Of a DNA stretch of 64,000 nucleotides, positions 29,012 to 37,173 are shown in pieces. A program made the translations under genes and the position numbers. Where the stretch lies: NCBI GenBank assembly GCA_964456515.1, contig CAYVZP010000001.1, positions 1 to 64,000 on the forward strand, read 5' to 3'. Position 1 is the first letter of the stretch; every line of letters starts with the position of its first letter. The notes under the pieces were generated by a model, which was not told where the DNA came from, did no database searches, and worked only from the letters and a program-made list of their open reading frames with translations. The stretch comes from Azoamicus sp964456515. GTDB lineage: Bacteria > Pseudomonadota > Gammaproteobacteria > UBA6186 > Azoamicaceae.

Positions 29012-30660
29012 ATTCGTTCTTTTAATAAATCGCCTAACGTAAGTTTTGGATCTGGTGCTTTAATTATTTTTGGTGAGTCTAATGTTTTAGGTTGATCATA
29101 TTTGTTAATTTTATTTAAAATAATATATTTATCTTCAATATGTATTTTATTTATTTTAGCTTTAAACTTAAAAGCATTTTTGCTTTTAAGTGCAGATTGT
29201 AAATATGATATATCATCAGATATAACAAAACCATTAATATTATCTGTTAATTTAACAAATAATTTATTATTTATTATTTTCTCGGCTTTACAATTGACTA
29301 TATCGCCAATTTTATTGTTTGTGATATAACTTGTAAAAGGATCGGAGAATAAGTGTTTCATTCCTAGAGATATTCTTTCTCTATCGACATCTATGCATAA
29401 AATTACAGAATCTACAATTTTGTTTTTCTTAAAACGTCTTAAAAAATTATTATCAATTTTATTCCATGAAATATCAGACACGTGAACAAGTCCATCAACA
29501 CCGTTACTTAGTTCTAAAAAAACACCAAAATCTGTAACAGATTTTATTCGTCCTTTAATTTTATCACCAATATTACTGTTTTTGTTAAATGAAATCCATG
29601 GATTTATTGTATTTTGTTTTAAACCTAATGATATACGTCGTTTTTTTGTATTTATATCTAAAATAATTATTTTAACAGTCATTCCTTGTTTGACAATTTT
29701 TTTTGGATTAACATTTTTATTTGTCCAATCCATTTCAGATAAATGAACTAATCCTTCAATACCTTCTTCAATTTCAACGAAACATCCATAATCTGTTATA
29801 TTAGTAACTACACCATTTACAGAAACGCCCTCTTTATATTTTGTTCTAATAGCATCCCATGGATCATTAGTTAATTGTTTTAATCCTAAAGAAACTCTGT
29901 TAGTACTTTTATCAAATTTTAATACTTTAACGTCAATTTCATTTCCTATTTTCACTAAATCACTTGGATGTTTAATTCTTTTCCAAGCCATGTCAGTAAT
30001 GTGTAATAATCCGTCTATTCCACCTAAATCTATAAAAACACCATAATCTGTTATATTTTTGATTACACCTTTTATAATATTACCTTCATTTAAATTGCCA
30101 AGTAGATTTTGTATATTTTCACCATTTTCTTCTTCTAACATAAATTTTTGAGAAACAACTATATTATTTTTTTTTTTTTCTAATTTAATTATTTTAAATT
30201 TTAATTCTTTTCCTTTAATATCATTGGATTCTAAAGCAGATCTAAATGAAACTAATGATCCAGGTAAAAATGCTTTAATTGTTTCTAATTTAACAGTAAA
30301 ACCGCCTTTTACCTTGGCAATTACAGACCCGATAATAATTTTATCAGATTTATATACATTTTCTAATTGTTCCCATGCTCTTATTCGTTTTGCTTTTTCT
30401 CTGGAAAGTCTAATATCACCACATAAATCTTCGACAATATCAATTACTAATTCAACTTCACTGCCAATTTTAATTTCTAATTCCCCTTTTTCGTTTTCGA
30501 ATTGAGTTATTGGTATATAACAATCTGATTTTAAAAAAGAGTTGATAGTAACAAAATTATTATTTATATCAATAACATTGCCTTTAATTAATGCTCCGGA
30601 ATAAATTGGTGGATCGATTAAAATTTTTTTATATAAATTTTTAAAATCATTTTCACTCAT
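29008..30660 (-). CDS. rpsA: Ribosomal protein bS1
   Basis: mRNA-binding protein of the 30S subunit. Six S1 domains in tandem, with repeated signatures such as ITDYGVFIDLGGIDGLLHITDMAW, ITDYGCFVEIEEGIEGLVHLSEMDW and VTDFGVFLELSNGVDGLVHVSDISW. 550 aa equals the long gammaproteobacterial form (E. coli 557), so it is not shortened despite the small genome. Convergent with ibaG. Confidence 0.98.
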   Translation of the reverse strand: MSENDFKNLYKKILIDPPIYSGALIKGNVIDINNNFVTINSFLKSDCYIPITQFENEKGELEIKIGSEVELVIDIVEDLCGDIRLSREKAKRIRAWEQLENVYKSDKIIIGSVIAKVKGGFTVKLETIKAFLPGSLVSFRSALESNDIKGKELKFKIIKLEKKKNNIVVSQKFMLEEENGENIQNLLGNLNEGNIIKGVIKNITDYGVFIDLGGIDGLLHITDMAWKRIKHPSDLVKIGNEIDVKVLKFDKSTNRVSLGLKQLTNDPWDAIRTKYKEGVSVNGVVTNITDYGCFVEIEEGIEGLVHLSEMDWTNKNVNPKKIVKQGMTVKIIILDINTKKRRISLGLKQNTINPWISFNKNSNIGDKIKGRIKSVTDFGVFLELSNGVDGLVHVSDISWNKIDNNFLRRFKKNKIVDSVILCIDVDRERISLGMKHLFSDPFTSYITNNKIGDIVNCKAEKIINNKLFVKLTDNINGFVISDDISYLQSALKSKNAFKFKAKINKIHIEDKYIILNKINKYDQPKTLDSPKIIKAPDPKLTLGDLLKERI

Positions 30661-30743
30661 AAATATAAGCCTTTTAAAATAAAATAAAGTTAAACATCTT
30701 TTTTAATATTAGTAATTTTTCATAATAATAATATTATGATATA

Positions 30744-30795
30744 AATAAAAAAAAACAAAAAAAAAATTATAAAATAAATGTTTTTATTTTATAAT
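30744..30795 (-). terminator. Putative intrinsic terminator downstream of tRNA-Phe
   Basis: A perfect 13-bp inverted repeat (30766-30778 with 30783-30795, loop 4 nt) followed on the minus strand by a long T-rich run (T9-G-T9). The stem is all A/T, so its strength is uncertain, but the orientation fits transcripts from tRNA-Phe and tRNA-Met. Confidence 0.5.
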
Positions 30796-30876
30796 TGTAT
30801 TAAATCAGTTATTATACAAAAATTGAGGATACATAAACATAATAAAATAGCGCTGATCATATAAATCATCCAAGTT

Positions 30877-30925
30877 TAAAAAATAAAAAATAAAAAATAA
30901 AAAATAAAAAATAAAAAATAAAAAA
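30877..30925. repeat. Seven tandem copies of a 7-base A-rich unit
   Basis: TAAAAAA repeated exactly seven times, just downstream of tRNA-Phe. A slippage-prone minisatellite-like array; no coding role. Confidence 0.85.
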
Positions 30926-30931
30926 CATGTA

Positions 30932-31004
30932 TGGCCAGAGGCGGAATTGAACCGCCGACACAAGGATTTTCAGTCCTTTGCTCTACCAACTGAGCTATCT
31001 AGCC
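30932..31004 (-). tRNA. tRNA-Phe(GAA)
   Basis: On the minus strand acceptor GGCTAGA/TCTGGCC, anticodon stem GGACT/ATCC flank GAA, T-arm GCGGTTCAATTCCGC. CCA not encoded. Confidence 0.95.
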
Positions 31005-31058
31005 TTAATTATTTTAATAATATAAAATTTAAAATAATTTAACAATATTTTTTAATAA

Positions 31059-31132
31059 TAGCTATGAGTGGATTTGAACCACTGACCTCAGCGTTATGAG
31101 TGCTGTGCTCTAACCACCTGAGCTACATAGCC
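31059..31132 (-). tRNA. tRNA-Met(CAU), elongator type
   Basis: Minus strand GGCTATGTAGCTCAGGTGG start, anticodon CAT in CTCATAA. The acceptor and D-arm resemble elongator tRNA-Met more than initiator tRNA (no CGGGG/CCCCG features) or tRNA-Ile2, but tRNA-Ile2(CAU) cannot be excluded by eye. Acceptor position 1-72 is G-U. Confidence 0.8.
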
Positions 31133-31208
31133 CTATTATATATTTAAATATATTAAATATATTTGTCAATATTTTATATAATGTTTTTTTAAAATAGATA
31201 AAAATAAT

Positions 31209-32603
31209 ATGATAATAACACGATTCGCTCCAAGCCCAACAGGTTATATTCATTTAGGTAATATACGAACAGCTTTTTTTTGTTGGTTGTTTGTTAAACA
31301 AAATAATGGTAAATTTTTAATTAGAATAGATGATACAGATAATAAACGTGTATTACAAAAATATATAAATGATATTCTTAATGTATTACGTTGGTTTAAA
31401 ATAGATTACGATGATGATTTAATTTTTCAATCAAAAAATAAATCGCAATATGAAATTATGCTTAAACAATTAATAGCAACTGGATATGCTTATAAGTGTT
31501 TTTGTAGTAAAAATAGATTGACTGATTTAAAAAATATGCAGATTAAGAATAAAGTTAAGGTGAAATATGATGGTAGGTGTTTAAATTTAGCAAATAAACA
31601 TGATTTGGATTTTGTAATACGATTTAAAAATAATACATGTAATAAAACTTCTTTTTTTGATTTAGTAAAAGGTTTAATTGAAGTGTCGAATTTAGAATTT
31701 GATGATTTTATAATTGCTAAAAATAATTTTAATCCAACATATAATTTTGCGTGTGTTGTGGATGATATAAATTATAATATTACACATGTAATAAGAGGCG
31801 AAGATCATATAAGTAATACAATTAAACAAATAAATTTGATTAACGCTTTAAAAAGAACTGTTCCAAAATATGTTCACTTGCCAATGATTTTAGATATAAA
31901 TAAAAACGTTTTGTCAAAAAGAAGGCGTGAATCAAATGTTATGTATTATAAAACTGAAGGGTTTTTATATCAAGCGATATTAAATTATATAATTAAATTA
32001 GGTTGGTCATTTAAAAATCAGGAGATTTTTTCTATAAAGGAAATGATACAATTATTTAATTTTAAAAATATAAATAAGTCTTCATGTGAAATAAATGAAA
32101 AAAAATTAATTTGGCTTAATAAATATTATATGACACATTCTACAACACAGTCTTTATATGAGCAAATTATTCCAATTAAAAAAAAAATCATAATTAATTA
32201 TAATTTAGGTCCAGATATTAAAACATTAATAGATATATATAAAATGCGTGAAAATACTATGAAGCAAATAATAATATCTAATTTTTATTTATATATTGAA
32301 ACGATTGATATACCTGATAATTATTTAGAAATATTTTATGAAACTAAAATTATAATTATATTGTTAAATATTTATGCTGATATTAAAAATATTAAATTTA
32401 AATGGGAAAGTAATAACATTAAGATATATGTTAAAAATATTATAAATATTAATAAAATATCATTTTCTAAACTTGCAATTCCTTTGAGAATTTTAATTAC
32501 TGGATGTAATAATAAAAAACCAATATATGATTTGTTTTTTTTATCAGGGCGTATCTTGCTTTTAAAAAAAATTAGACATATTATAAAGAGAGTTAATATA
32601 TAA
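31209..32603 (+). CDS. gltX: Glutamyl-tRNA synthetase
   Basis: Class I synthetase. SPTGYIHLGNIRTAFF holds the HIGH-like motif (about 8-23); the KMSKS-like site is VLSKRRRESNV (about 234-240); CFCSKN and YDGRC lie in the zinc/CP region; GEDHISN is the family signature. 464 aa (E. coli 471). Cognate tRNA-Glu is 93 bases downstream. Whether it also charges tRNA-Gln cannot be judged. Confidence 0.97.
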   Translation: MIITRFAPSPTGYIHLGNIRTAFFCWLFVKQNNGKFLIRIDDTDNKRVLQKYINDILNVLRWFKIDYDDDLIFQSKNKSQYEIMLKQLIATGYAYKCFCSKNRLTDLKNMQIKNKVKVKYDGRCLNLANKHDLDFVIRFKNNTCNKTSFFDLVKGLIEVSNLEFDDFIIAKNNFNPTYNFACVVDDINYNITHVIRGEDHISNTIKQINLINALKRTVPKYVHLPMILDINKNVLSKRRRESNVMYYKTEGFLYQAILNYIIKLGWSFKNQEIFSIKEMIQLFNFKNINKSSCEINEKKLIWLNKYYMTHSTTQSLYEQIIPIKKKIIINYNLGPDIKTLIDIYKMRENTMKQIIISNFYLYIETIDIPDNYLEIFYETKIIIILLNIYADIKNIKFKWESNNIKIYVKNIININKISFSKLAIPLRILITGCNNKKPIYDLFFLSGRILLLKKIRHIIKRVNI

Positions 32604-32606
32604 TAT

Positions 32607-32681
32607 GGGGTTATAGCTCAAATTGGTTAGAGCGTTTGCATGGCATGCAAAAGGCTGGTGGTTCAAGTCCACTTAACTCCA
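32607..32681 (+). tRNA. tRNA-Ala(GGC)
   Basis: Acceptor GGGGTTA/TAACTCC including G3-U70 (the AlaRS identity pair), anticodon stem TTTGC/GCAAA enclosing ATGGCAT. First of six tRNA genes after gltX. A stray ORF over this area is not real. Confidence 0.96.
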
Positions 32682-32695
32682 ATGTTAATTTTTAT

Positions 32696-32768
32696 GTCCC
32701 TATCGTCTAGAGGTTTAGGACACTGCCCTTTCACGGCGGCAACAGGGGTTCGAATCCCCTTAGGGATG
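32696..32768 (+). tRNA. tRNA-Glu(UUC)
   Basis: Acceptor GTCCCTA/TAGGGAT, anticodon loop CTTTCAC with anticodon TTC, T-arm AGGGGTTCGAATCCCCT. Confidence 0.96.
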
Positions 32769-32802
32769 TTAATTAAAATTTTTGTGAAAAGTTTTAAAGC
32801 AC

Positions 32803-32893
32803 GGAGAGGTGGCAGAGTGGTTTAATGCGATGGTCTTGAAAACCATTGAGGAATATTTTTATACCTCCCAGGGTTCAAATCCCTGTCTCTCCT
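32803..32893 (+). tRNA. tRNA-Ser(UGA)
   Basis: Acceptor GGAGAGG/TCTCTCC, anticodon TGA in CTTGAAA, long variable arm (GAGGAATATTTTTATACCTC), T-arm CAGGGTTCAAATCCCTG. The discriminator base would be T rather than G. Confidence 0.95.
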
Positions 32894-32942
32894 TTAAATA
32901 TTGACATAAATATTATATTAATATATATATATATTAGGTAAA

Positions 32943-33014
32943 GCGGGAATAGCTTAGTGGTAGAGCACAACCTTGCCAAGGTTGGGGTCGCGAGTTCAAA
33001 TCTCGTTTCCCGCT
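32943..33014 (+). tRNA. tRNA-Gly(GCC)
   Basis: Acceptor GCGGGAA/TTCCCGC, anticodon GCC in TTGCCAA, T-arm GCGAGTTCAAATCTCGT. Confidence 0.97.
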
Positions 33015-33020
33015 AATAAA

Positions 33021-33093
33021 GGCTGAGTGGCAGAATGGTTTTATGCGGTGGCCTGCAAAGCCATTAATGTCGGTTCGATTCCGGCCTCAGCCT
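33021..33093 (+). tRNA. tRNA-Cys(GCA)
   Basis: Acceptor GGCTGAG/CTCAGCC, anticodon GCA in CTGCAAA, T-arm GTCGGTTCGATTCCGGC, U73 discriminator as expected for tRNA-Cys. CysRS is encoded at 40914-42257. Confidence 0.95.
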
Positions 33094-33105
33094 TATTATG
33101 ATTTA

Positions 33106-33189
33106 GCCCAGGTGGCGGAACAGGTAGACGCAAGGGACTTAAAATCCCTCGGAATTATTTCTGTGCCGGTTCAAGTCCGGCTCTGGGTA
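33106..33189 (+). tRNA. tRNA-Leu(UAA)
   Basis: Acceptor GCCCAGG/TCTGGGT, anticodon TAA in CTTAAAA, long variable arm (CGGAATTATTTCTG), T-arm CCGGTTCAAGTCCGG. Reads UUA, the leucine codon dominating this genome. Confidence 0.96.
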
Positions 33190-33196
33190 AAAAAAA

Positions 33197-33296
33197 NNNN
33201 NNNNNNNNNNNNNNNNNNNNNNNNNNNNNNNNNNNNNNNNNNNNNNNNNNNNNNNNNNNNNNNNNNNNNNNNNNNNNNNNNNNNNNNNNNNNNNNN
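33197..33296. other. 100-N assembly gap with no flanking overlap
   Basis: Unlike the two other gaps, the sequences before (GGGTAAAAAAA) and after (TCACATTGATTCAG) do not repeat each other, so real sequence of unknown length is missing: the end of the tRNA cluster and the start of nfuA. Confidence 0.9.
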
Positions 33297-33297
33297 T

Positions 33298-33810
33298 CAC
33301 ATTGATTCAGATTTAAATTTAATAACATATATATCAGTTATATATCCATTAACAAAATATGCACATGTTAATATAACATTTTGTAAAAAAAATGATTTAA
33401 ATGATAAAGATATAGAAATATATACAACAAATATTAAAATATTTATAGAAAATAAGTCGATCGCATTGCTTGAGGATGCTATAATAGATATTAAAGATGA
33501 TAAACTTATAATTAACGCGCCAAATATCTATAATAATAATAATATTATAAATATTAAAGATAAAATTAAAAATTTATTTGAAAATGAAATAAATGTAATT
33601 TTATCTCAACATGGTGGTTTTATAGAATTAATCGATATTATAAAGAATAATACTTTAATAATAAAATTTCATGGCGGGTGTCAGGGGTGCGGAATGGTTG
33701 ATAGTACATTAAACAATTATATAGAAAAAATAGTAAAAAAACATTTTCCACAAATAACAATTATAAATGACATAACATCACATGAAATAAAAGATAATTC
33801 TTATTATTAA
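33298..33810 (+). CDS. nfuA: Fe-S biogenesis protein NfuA (5' end missing)
   Basis: Carrier delivering Fe-S clusters to apoproteins. The visible 170 residues cover most of the degenerate A-type domain (LEDAIIDIKDDKLIINAPN) and the whole Nfu domain, whose cluster ligands are in HGGCQGCGMVDSTL; the C-terminus HEIKDNSYY matches gammaproteobacterial NfuA (HSYY). About 20 N-terminal residues lie in the N-gap. A supply of Fe-S clusters fits a Rieske protein and bc1. Confidence 0.93.
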   Translation, partial: HIDSDLNLITYISVIYPLTKYAHVNITFCKKNDLNDKDIEIYTTNIKIFIENKSIALLEDAIIDIKDDKLIINAPNIYNNNNIINIKDKIKNLFENEINVILSQHGGFIELIDIIKNNTLIIKFHGGCQGCGMVDSTLNNYIEKIVKKHFPQITIINDITSHEIKDNSYY

Positions 33811-34235
33811 TATCGTTTAAATAAAAAAAAATTATTTAATAATGTTACCGATTCCTTTTCTAAAACCCCACCAATGTATTTGTATTTGTATTTATAGTTA
33901 TAATTATTTTTTAAATTGTTAGTATTGTATGCACTAAATATAATGTTATTTATACGTGATATAATTATAGATGATAAACATAAAAAACATGGTTCAAGTG
34001 TTATATATATAACACTTCCAGTTAAAAATTTGTTTGAAATATAAAAAGATGCTTGTGCTAAAGCTATAACCTCTCCATGATTTGTAGTGAAAAAGTATAA
34101 ATTAGAATAATTAAAACCTATCCCAATTTCAAAATTATTATTAATAATAATTGATCCAATTGGAATATTTTTTAATAAAAATGATTTTCGTGCTAATAAA
34201 ATAGTTCTACGCATCCAAAAATTATATGTTAACAA
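33807..34235 (-). CDS. tadA: tRNA adenosine(34) deaminase
   Basis: Makes inosine at position 34 of tRNA-Arg(ACG), encoded here at 44234. Zinc site: HGEVIAL (family HAE) supplies His and catalytic Glu; TLEPCFLCLSSII supplies the two cysteines. 142 aa (E. coli 167), with a shorter C-terminus. Convergent with nfuA (4-base overlap). Confidence 0.93.
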   Translation of the reverse strand: MLTYNFWMRRTILLARKSFLLKNIPIGSIIINNNFEIGIGFNYSNLYFFTTNHGEVIALAQASFYISNKFLTGSVIYITLEPCFLCLSSIIISRINNIIFSAYNTNNLKNNYNYKYKYKYIGGVLEKESVTLLNNFFLFKRY

Positions 34236-34256
34236 AATAATAACACATATTTTTAT

Positions 34257-34619
34257 TTATATTTTTCTATCTACTAATTCTATAATTGCTAATTTAGCTG
34301 CATCACCTTTTCTATATTTATACTTTAAAATTCTTACATAACCACCAGGTCTGTTTAAATACCGTTTGCCTAAAACATTAAATAATTTATTGATTATAAT
34401 TTTATCTTTTATATGTTTTAAAATTAATCTTTTATTAGATAATGTGTATATTTTTGATAATGTTATTAATGGTTCTATAACTCGTCTTAATTCTTTAGCT
34501 TTTTCTAATGTTGTTACTATAATTTCATGTTTAATTAAACTTTTAGACATATTATAAAACATAATTTTTCTATGACTACTTGTTCTGCTAAAATGTCTGC
34601 TAATTTTCCTATGTCTCAT
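34257..34619 (-). CDS. rplQ: Ribosomal protein bL17
   Basis: MRHRKISRHFSRTSSHRKIM and VEPLI-type segment RRVIEPLITLSK are the family pattern, with NRPGGYVRILKYKYRKGDAAKLAIIE near the end. 120 aa. Last gene of the alpha operon. Confidence 0.97.
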   Translation of the reverse strand: MRHRKISRHFSRTSSHRKIMFYNMSKSLIKHEIIVTTLEKAKELRRVIEPLITLSKIYTLSNKRLILKHIKDKIIINKLFNVLGKRYLNRPGGYVRILKYKYRKGDAAKLAIIELVDRKI

Positions 34620-34627
34620 ATACCACC

Positions 34628-35626
34628 TTAATTAATAAATTTATTTTTATTGTAATCATCTTTAATTTCTTTCCAGTTTGCTATTTCCATGCCAAGAAAT
34701 AAATCCATATTAAATAAAATGTTTTTTATTTCAGTTAAAGATTTTTTGCCTAAGTTTGGTGTTTTTAATAAATTTAATTCAGTTTTTTGAACAAGATCAC
34801 CTATATAAATTATATTTTCTGTTTTTAAACAATTTGTTGAACGAACAGTTAAATTTAAATTGTTAATAGTTTTAAAAAGATTTTGATTTATAATTTTTTT
34901 TTGCACATCTTTTTTTTTAAAATCAAATTTATCAAAATCAGCAAATACTAATAATTGATTAATTAAAATTTTAGATGATATTTTTAAGGCATCTATGCCT
35001 GTTATAGTACCATTGGTACGAATATTTAATTTTAATCTATCAACATTAAGTTTGTTTTTAAAATTAATGTTTTCAACTTCATAGGTTACTCTGTCAATAG
35101 GACTAAAAAAAGCATCAACTTTTAACCATCCAGATGAATTATCAATATTTCCATCTGTATCAAATTTTGTTCTATAACCGAAGCTTTTAACAACATAGAT
35201 ATCTATACCTAAATCACCACATTCATCTATATTAGCAATAACGTGATCTGGATTAATGATTTCAACATTTTTAGGTAAGATAAAATCAGATGCATAAATT
35301 ATACACGGCCCTTTTTTGCTTAAACTTAATTGAATTTCATTTTGTTTAGTCATTTTAAAAGATATACCACTTAAATTTAATAAAATTTCCATAACATCTT
35401 CATACACACCGCGTTTAAAGGCAAATTCATGTAAAATTCCAGATATTTTTACAGCTGTAACAGCACATCCTGGCATAGATGATAATAAAACTCTACGAAA
35501 AGCATTGCCTAATGTATGTCCAAAACCTATGTCCAGTGGTTCTATAATCATTTCAATATTATTTTTATTAAATTCAGATACACTTACAATTTTAGGTTTT
35601 AAAAAATTATCTACCAAATCAAACAT
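34628..35626 (-). CDS. rpoA: RNA polymerase alpha subunit
   Basis: N-terminal dimerisation domain (MIIEPLDIGFGHTLGNAFRRVLLSSMPGCAV) and a complete C-terminal domain with LKTPNLGKKSLTEIKNIL, the DNA and activator-binding fold. 332 aa, same as E. coli 329. Retention of the CTD suggests activator or UP-element contacts are still used. Confidence 0.98.
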   Translation of the reverse strand: MFDLVDNFLKPKIVSVSEFNKNNIEMIIEPLDIGFGHTLGNAFRRVLLSSMPGCAVTAVKISGILHEFAFKRGVYEDVMEILLNLSGISFKMTKQNEIQLSLSKKGPCIIYASDFILPKNVEIINPDHVIANIDECGDLGIDIYVVKSFGYRTKFDTDGNIDNSSGWLKVDAFFSPIDRVTYEVENINFKNKLNVDRLKLNIRTNGTITGIDALKISSKILINQLLVFADFDKFDFKKKDVQKKIINQNLFKTINNLNLTVRSTNCLKTENIIYIGDLVQKTELNLLKTPNLGKKSLTEIKNILFNMDLFLGMEIANWKEIKDDYNKNKFIN

Positions 35627-35646
35627 TTGCTTTTAAATCCTTATAA

Positions 35647-36285
35647 TTATTTAGAATAAAATTCAATAATTAATTGTTCATTTAAATCACTTGACAACTC
35701 TTTTCGTTCAGGTGTTCTTAAATATTTTCCAAACATGTTTTTCACATCAACGTTAATCCATGGTGCAAATCCAACTTTTTCTGCACATCTTAATGAATGT
35801 TGTATTCGTAATTGATTTTTACTTGTGGTATTAATTTTAATCATATCGCCAACATTAACATGATAGGAAGGAATGTTAATAATACGCTCAGTTTTACTGG
35901 ATGAAACTATAATAGATTTGTGTGATACTAATTGTCGTGCTTCAGCTCGTGTTATTGAAAAACCCATTCTATAAACTATATTATCTAATCTAGATTCAAG
36001 TAATGTTAATAACATTTCACCTGAATTTGTTTTAGTTTTTAAAGATTTTTTATAATAATTAAAAAATTGTTTTTCTAATACGCCGTATATATATTTTACA
36101 CATTGTTTAGCGCTTAATTGAAGTGAATAATTGCCAGCAATTTTTTTTCGTTTATTTCCATGTTGTCCAGGAAAAACTTTTAAATTACATTTACTTGATA
36201 TATTTCTACCGCCAATACCTTTTAAATTTAAATCAAGTCCAACTCTACGTGACATTTTGCATGATGATTTTAAAAAACGAGCCAT
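35647..36285 (-). CDS. rpsD: Ribosomal protein uS4
   Basis: 16S assembly initiator. MARFLKSSCKMSRRVGLDL is the true start (36285, with AAGGG upstream at 36299); an upstream in-frame extension overlapping rpsK is not credible. S4-type RNA-binding segment LESRLDNIVYRMGFSITRAEARQLVSHK. 212 aa (E. coli 206). Confidence 0.97.
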   Translation of the reverse strand: MARFLKSSCKMSRRVGLDLNLKGIGGRNISSKCNLKVFPGQHGNKRKKIAGNYSLQLSAKQCVKYIYGVLEKQFFNYYKKSLKTKTNSGEMLLTLLESRLDNIVYRMGFSITRAEARQLVSHKSIIVSSSKTERIINIPSYHVNVGDMIKINTTSKNQLRIQHSLRCAEKVGFAPWINVDVKNMFGKYLRTPERKELSSDLNEQLIIEFYSK

Positions 36286-36289
36286 TTTA

Positions 36290-36670
36290 TTATACCCTTC
36301 TTTCTTTTGATGGTCTACATCCATTGTGTGGTATGCTAGTTACATCAGCAATATAAGTAATTTTTAAATATGTAGCCAATCCTCTCATTGCAGCTTCTCT
36401 GCCTGGGCCAGGCCCTTTTACAAATATTTCTATTGACATTAATCCAAATGTATCTTTTGCTAATTTGGCTATAGATTTTGATGCAACTTGTGCTGCGTAC
36501 GGTGTGCTTTTTTTAGATCCTTTAAAACCTTCAGTTCCAGCTGTTTTCCATATTAAAACATTACCAAGAATATCTGAAATATATATTAGTGTATTATTAT
36601 ATGATGCTTGAATATACGCTTTGCCTACAGCTAAATTTTTTTTATGTTTTTTTTTAAATTTTTTTTTCAT
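36290..36670 (-). CDS. rpsK: Ribosomal protein uS11
   Basis: AYIQASYNNTLIYISDILGNVL, VKGPGPGREAAMRGLA and VTSIPHNGCRPSKERRV are the conserved blocks. 126 aa. Basic N-terminal KKKFKKKHKKN. Confidence 0.98.
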   Translation of the reverse strand: MKKKFKKKHKKNLAVGKAYIQASYNNTLIYISDILGNVLIWKTAGTEGFKGSKKSTPYAAQVASKSIAKLAKDTFGLMSIEIFVKGPGPGREAAMRGLATYLKITYIADVTSIPHNGCRPSKERRV

Positions 36671-36687
36671 ATTATTTTTTTATAGAT

Positions 36688-37035
36688 TTATTTTTTTTTA
36701 ATTCTTTTTCTAGTTTTAGCATTGGTCTTAGTTCTTTGCCCGTTAACTGGCAGTCGTGCTTTATGTCGTGAGCCTTTATAACATTTAATATCTATTAATC
36801 GTTTAATATTAAGTCTGATTCTAGTTCTTAAATTACCTTCAACATCAAAATCAGATATAAGTTTTTGTATGTGTGAAATATTATTTTCATTTAAATGTTT
36901 AACTTTACATGTTGGTAAAATTTTAGCCATTTTACATATATAAATAGAATTAATTTTACCAATACCATATATACTTCTTAATGCAATCGATATATGTTTA
37001 TTAGAATTTAAAACAATTCCAGAAATTCGTATCAT
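36688..37035 (-). CDS. rpsM: Ribosomal protein uS13
   Basis: MIRISGIVLNSNKHISIALRSIYGIG at the start and GSRHKARLPVNGQRTKTNAKTRK at the end. 115 aa (E. coli 118). After rpmJ in the alpha operon. Confidence 0.98.
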   Translation of the reverse strand: MIRISGIVLNSNKHISIALRSIYGIGKINSIYICKMAKILPTCKVKHLNENNISHIQKLISDFDVEGNLRTRIRLNIKRLIDIKCYKGSRHKARLPVNGQRTKTNAKTRKRIKKK

Positions 37036-37051
37036 AAAAAACCTTTTTAAA

Positions 37052-37165
37052 TTAACCTTGTCTTTGTTTGTGTTTAGGATTAATACATATTACTCTAAGA
37101 ACTCTACAACGTCTAACTATTATACAATTTTTACACATTTTTTTTATAGATGATCTAACTTTCAT
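37052..37165 (-). CDS. rpmJ: Ribosomal protein bL36
   Basis: Too short for a usual ORF search: reading the minus strand from ATG at 37165 gives MKVRSSIKKMCKNC, then RVLRVICINPKHKQRQG and TAA, 37 aa. Zinc ligands C11, C14, C27 and H32 (C+ form). It occupies its standard place between secY and rpsM. Confidence 0.95.
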   Translation of the reverse strand: MKVRSSIKKMCKNCIIVRRCRVLRVICINPKHKQRQG

Positions 37166-37173
37166 TTTAATCC

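Noticed and set aside
32640..33200. ORFs across the six-tRNA cluster, including one joined through the N-gap to nfuA
   Set aside because: They read through tRNA genes; only the post-gap part belongs to a protein.
36286..36324. Extension of uS4 upstream of MARFLK
   Set aside because: It overlaps the rpsK stop region and has no family counterpart.
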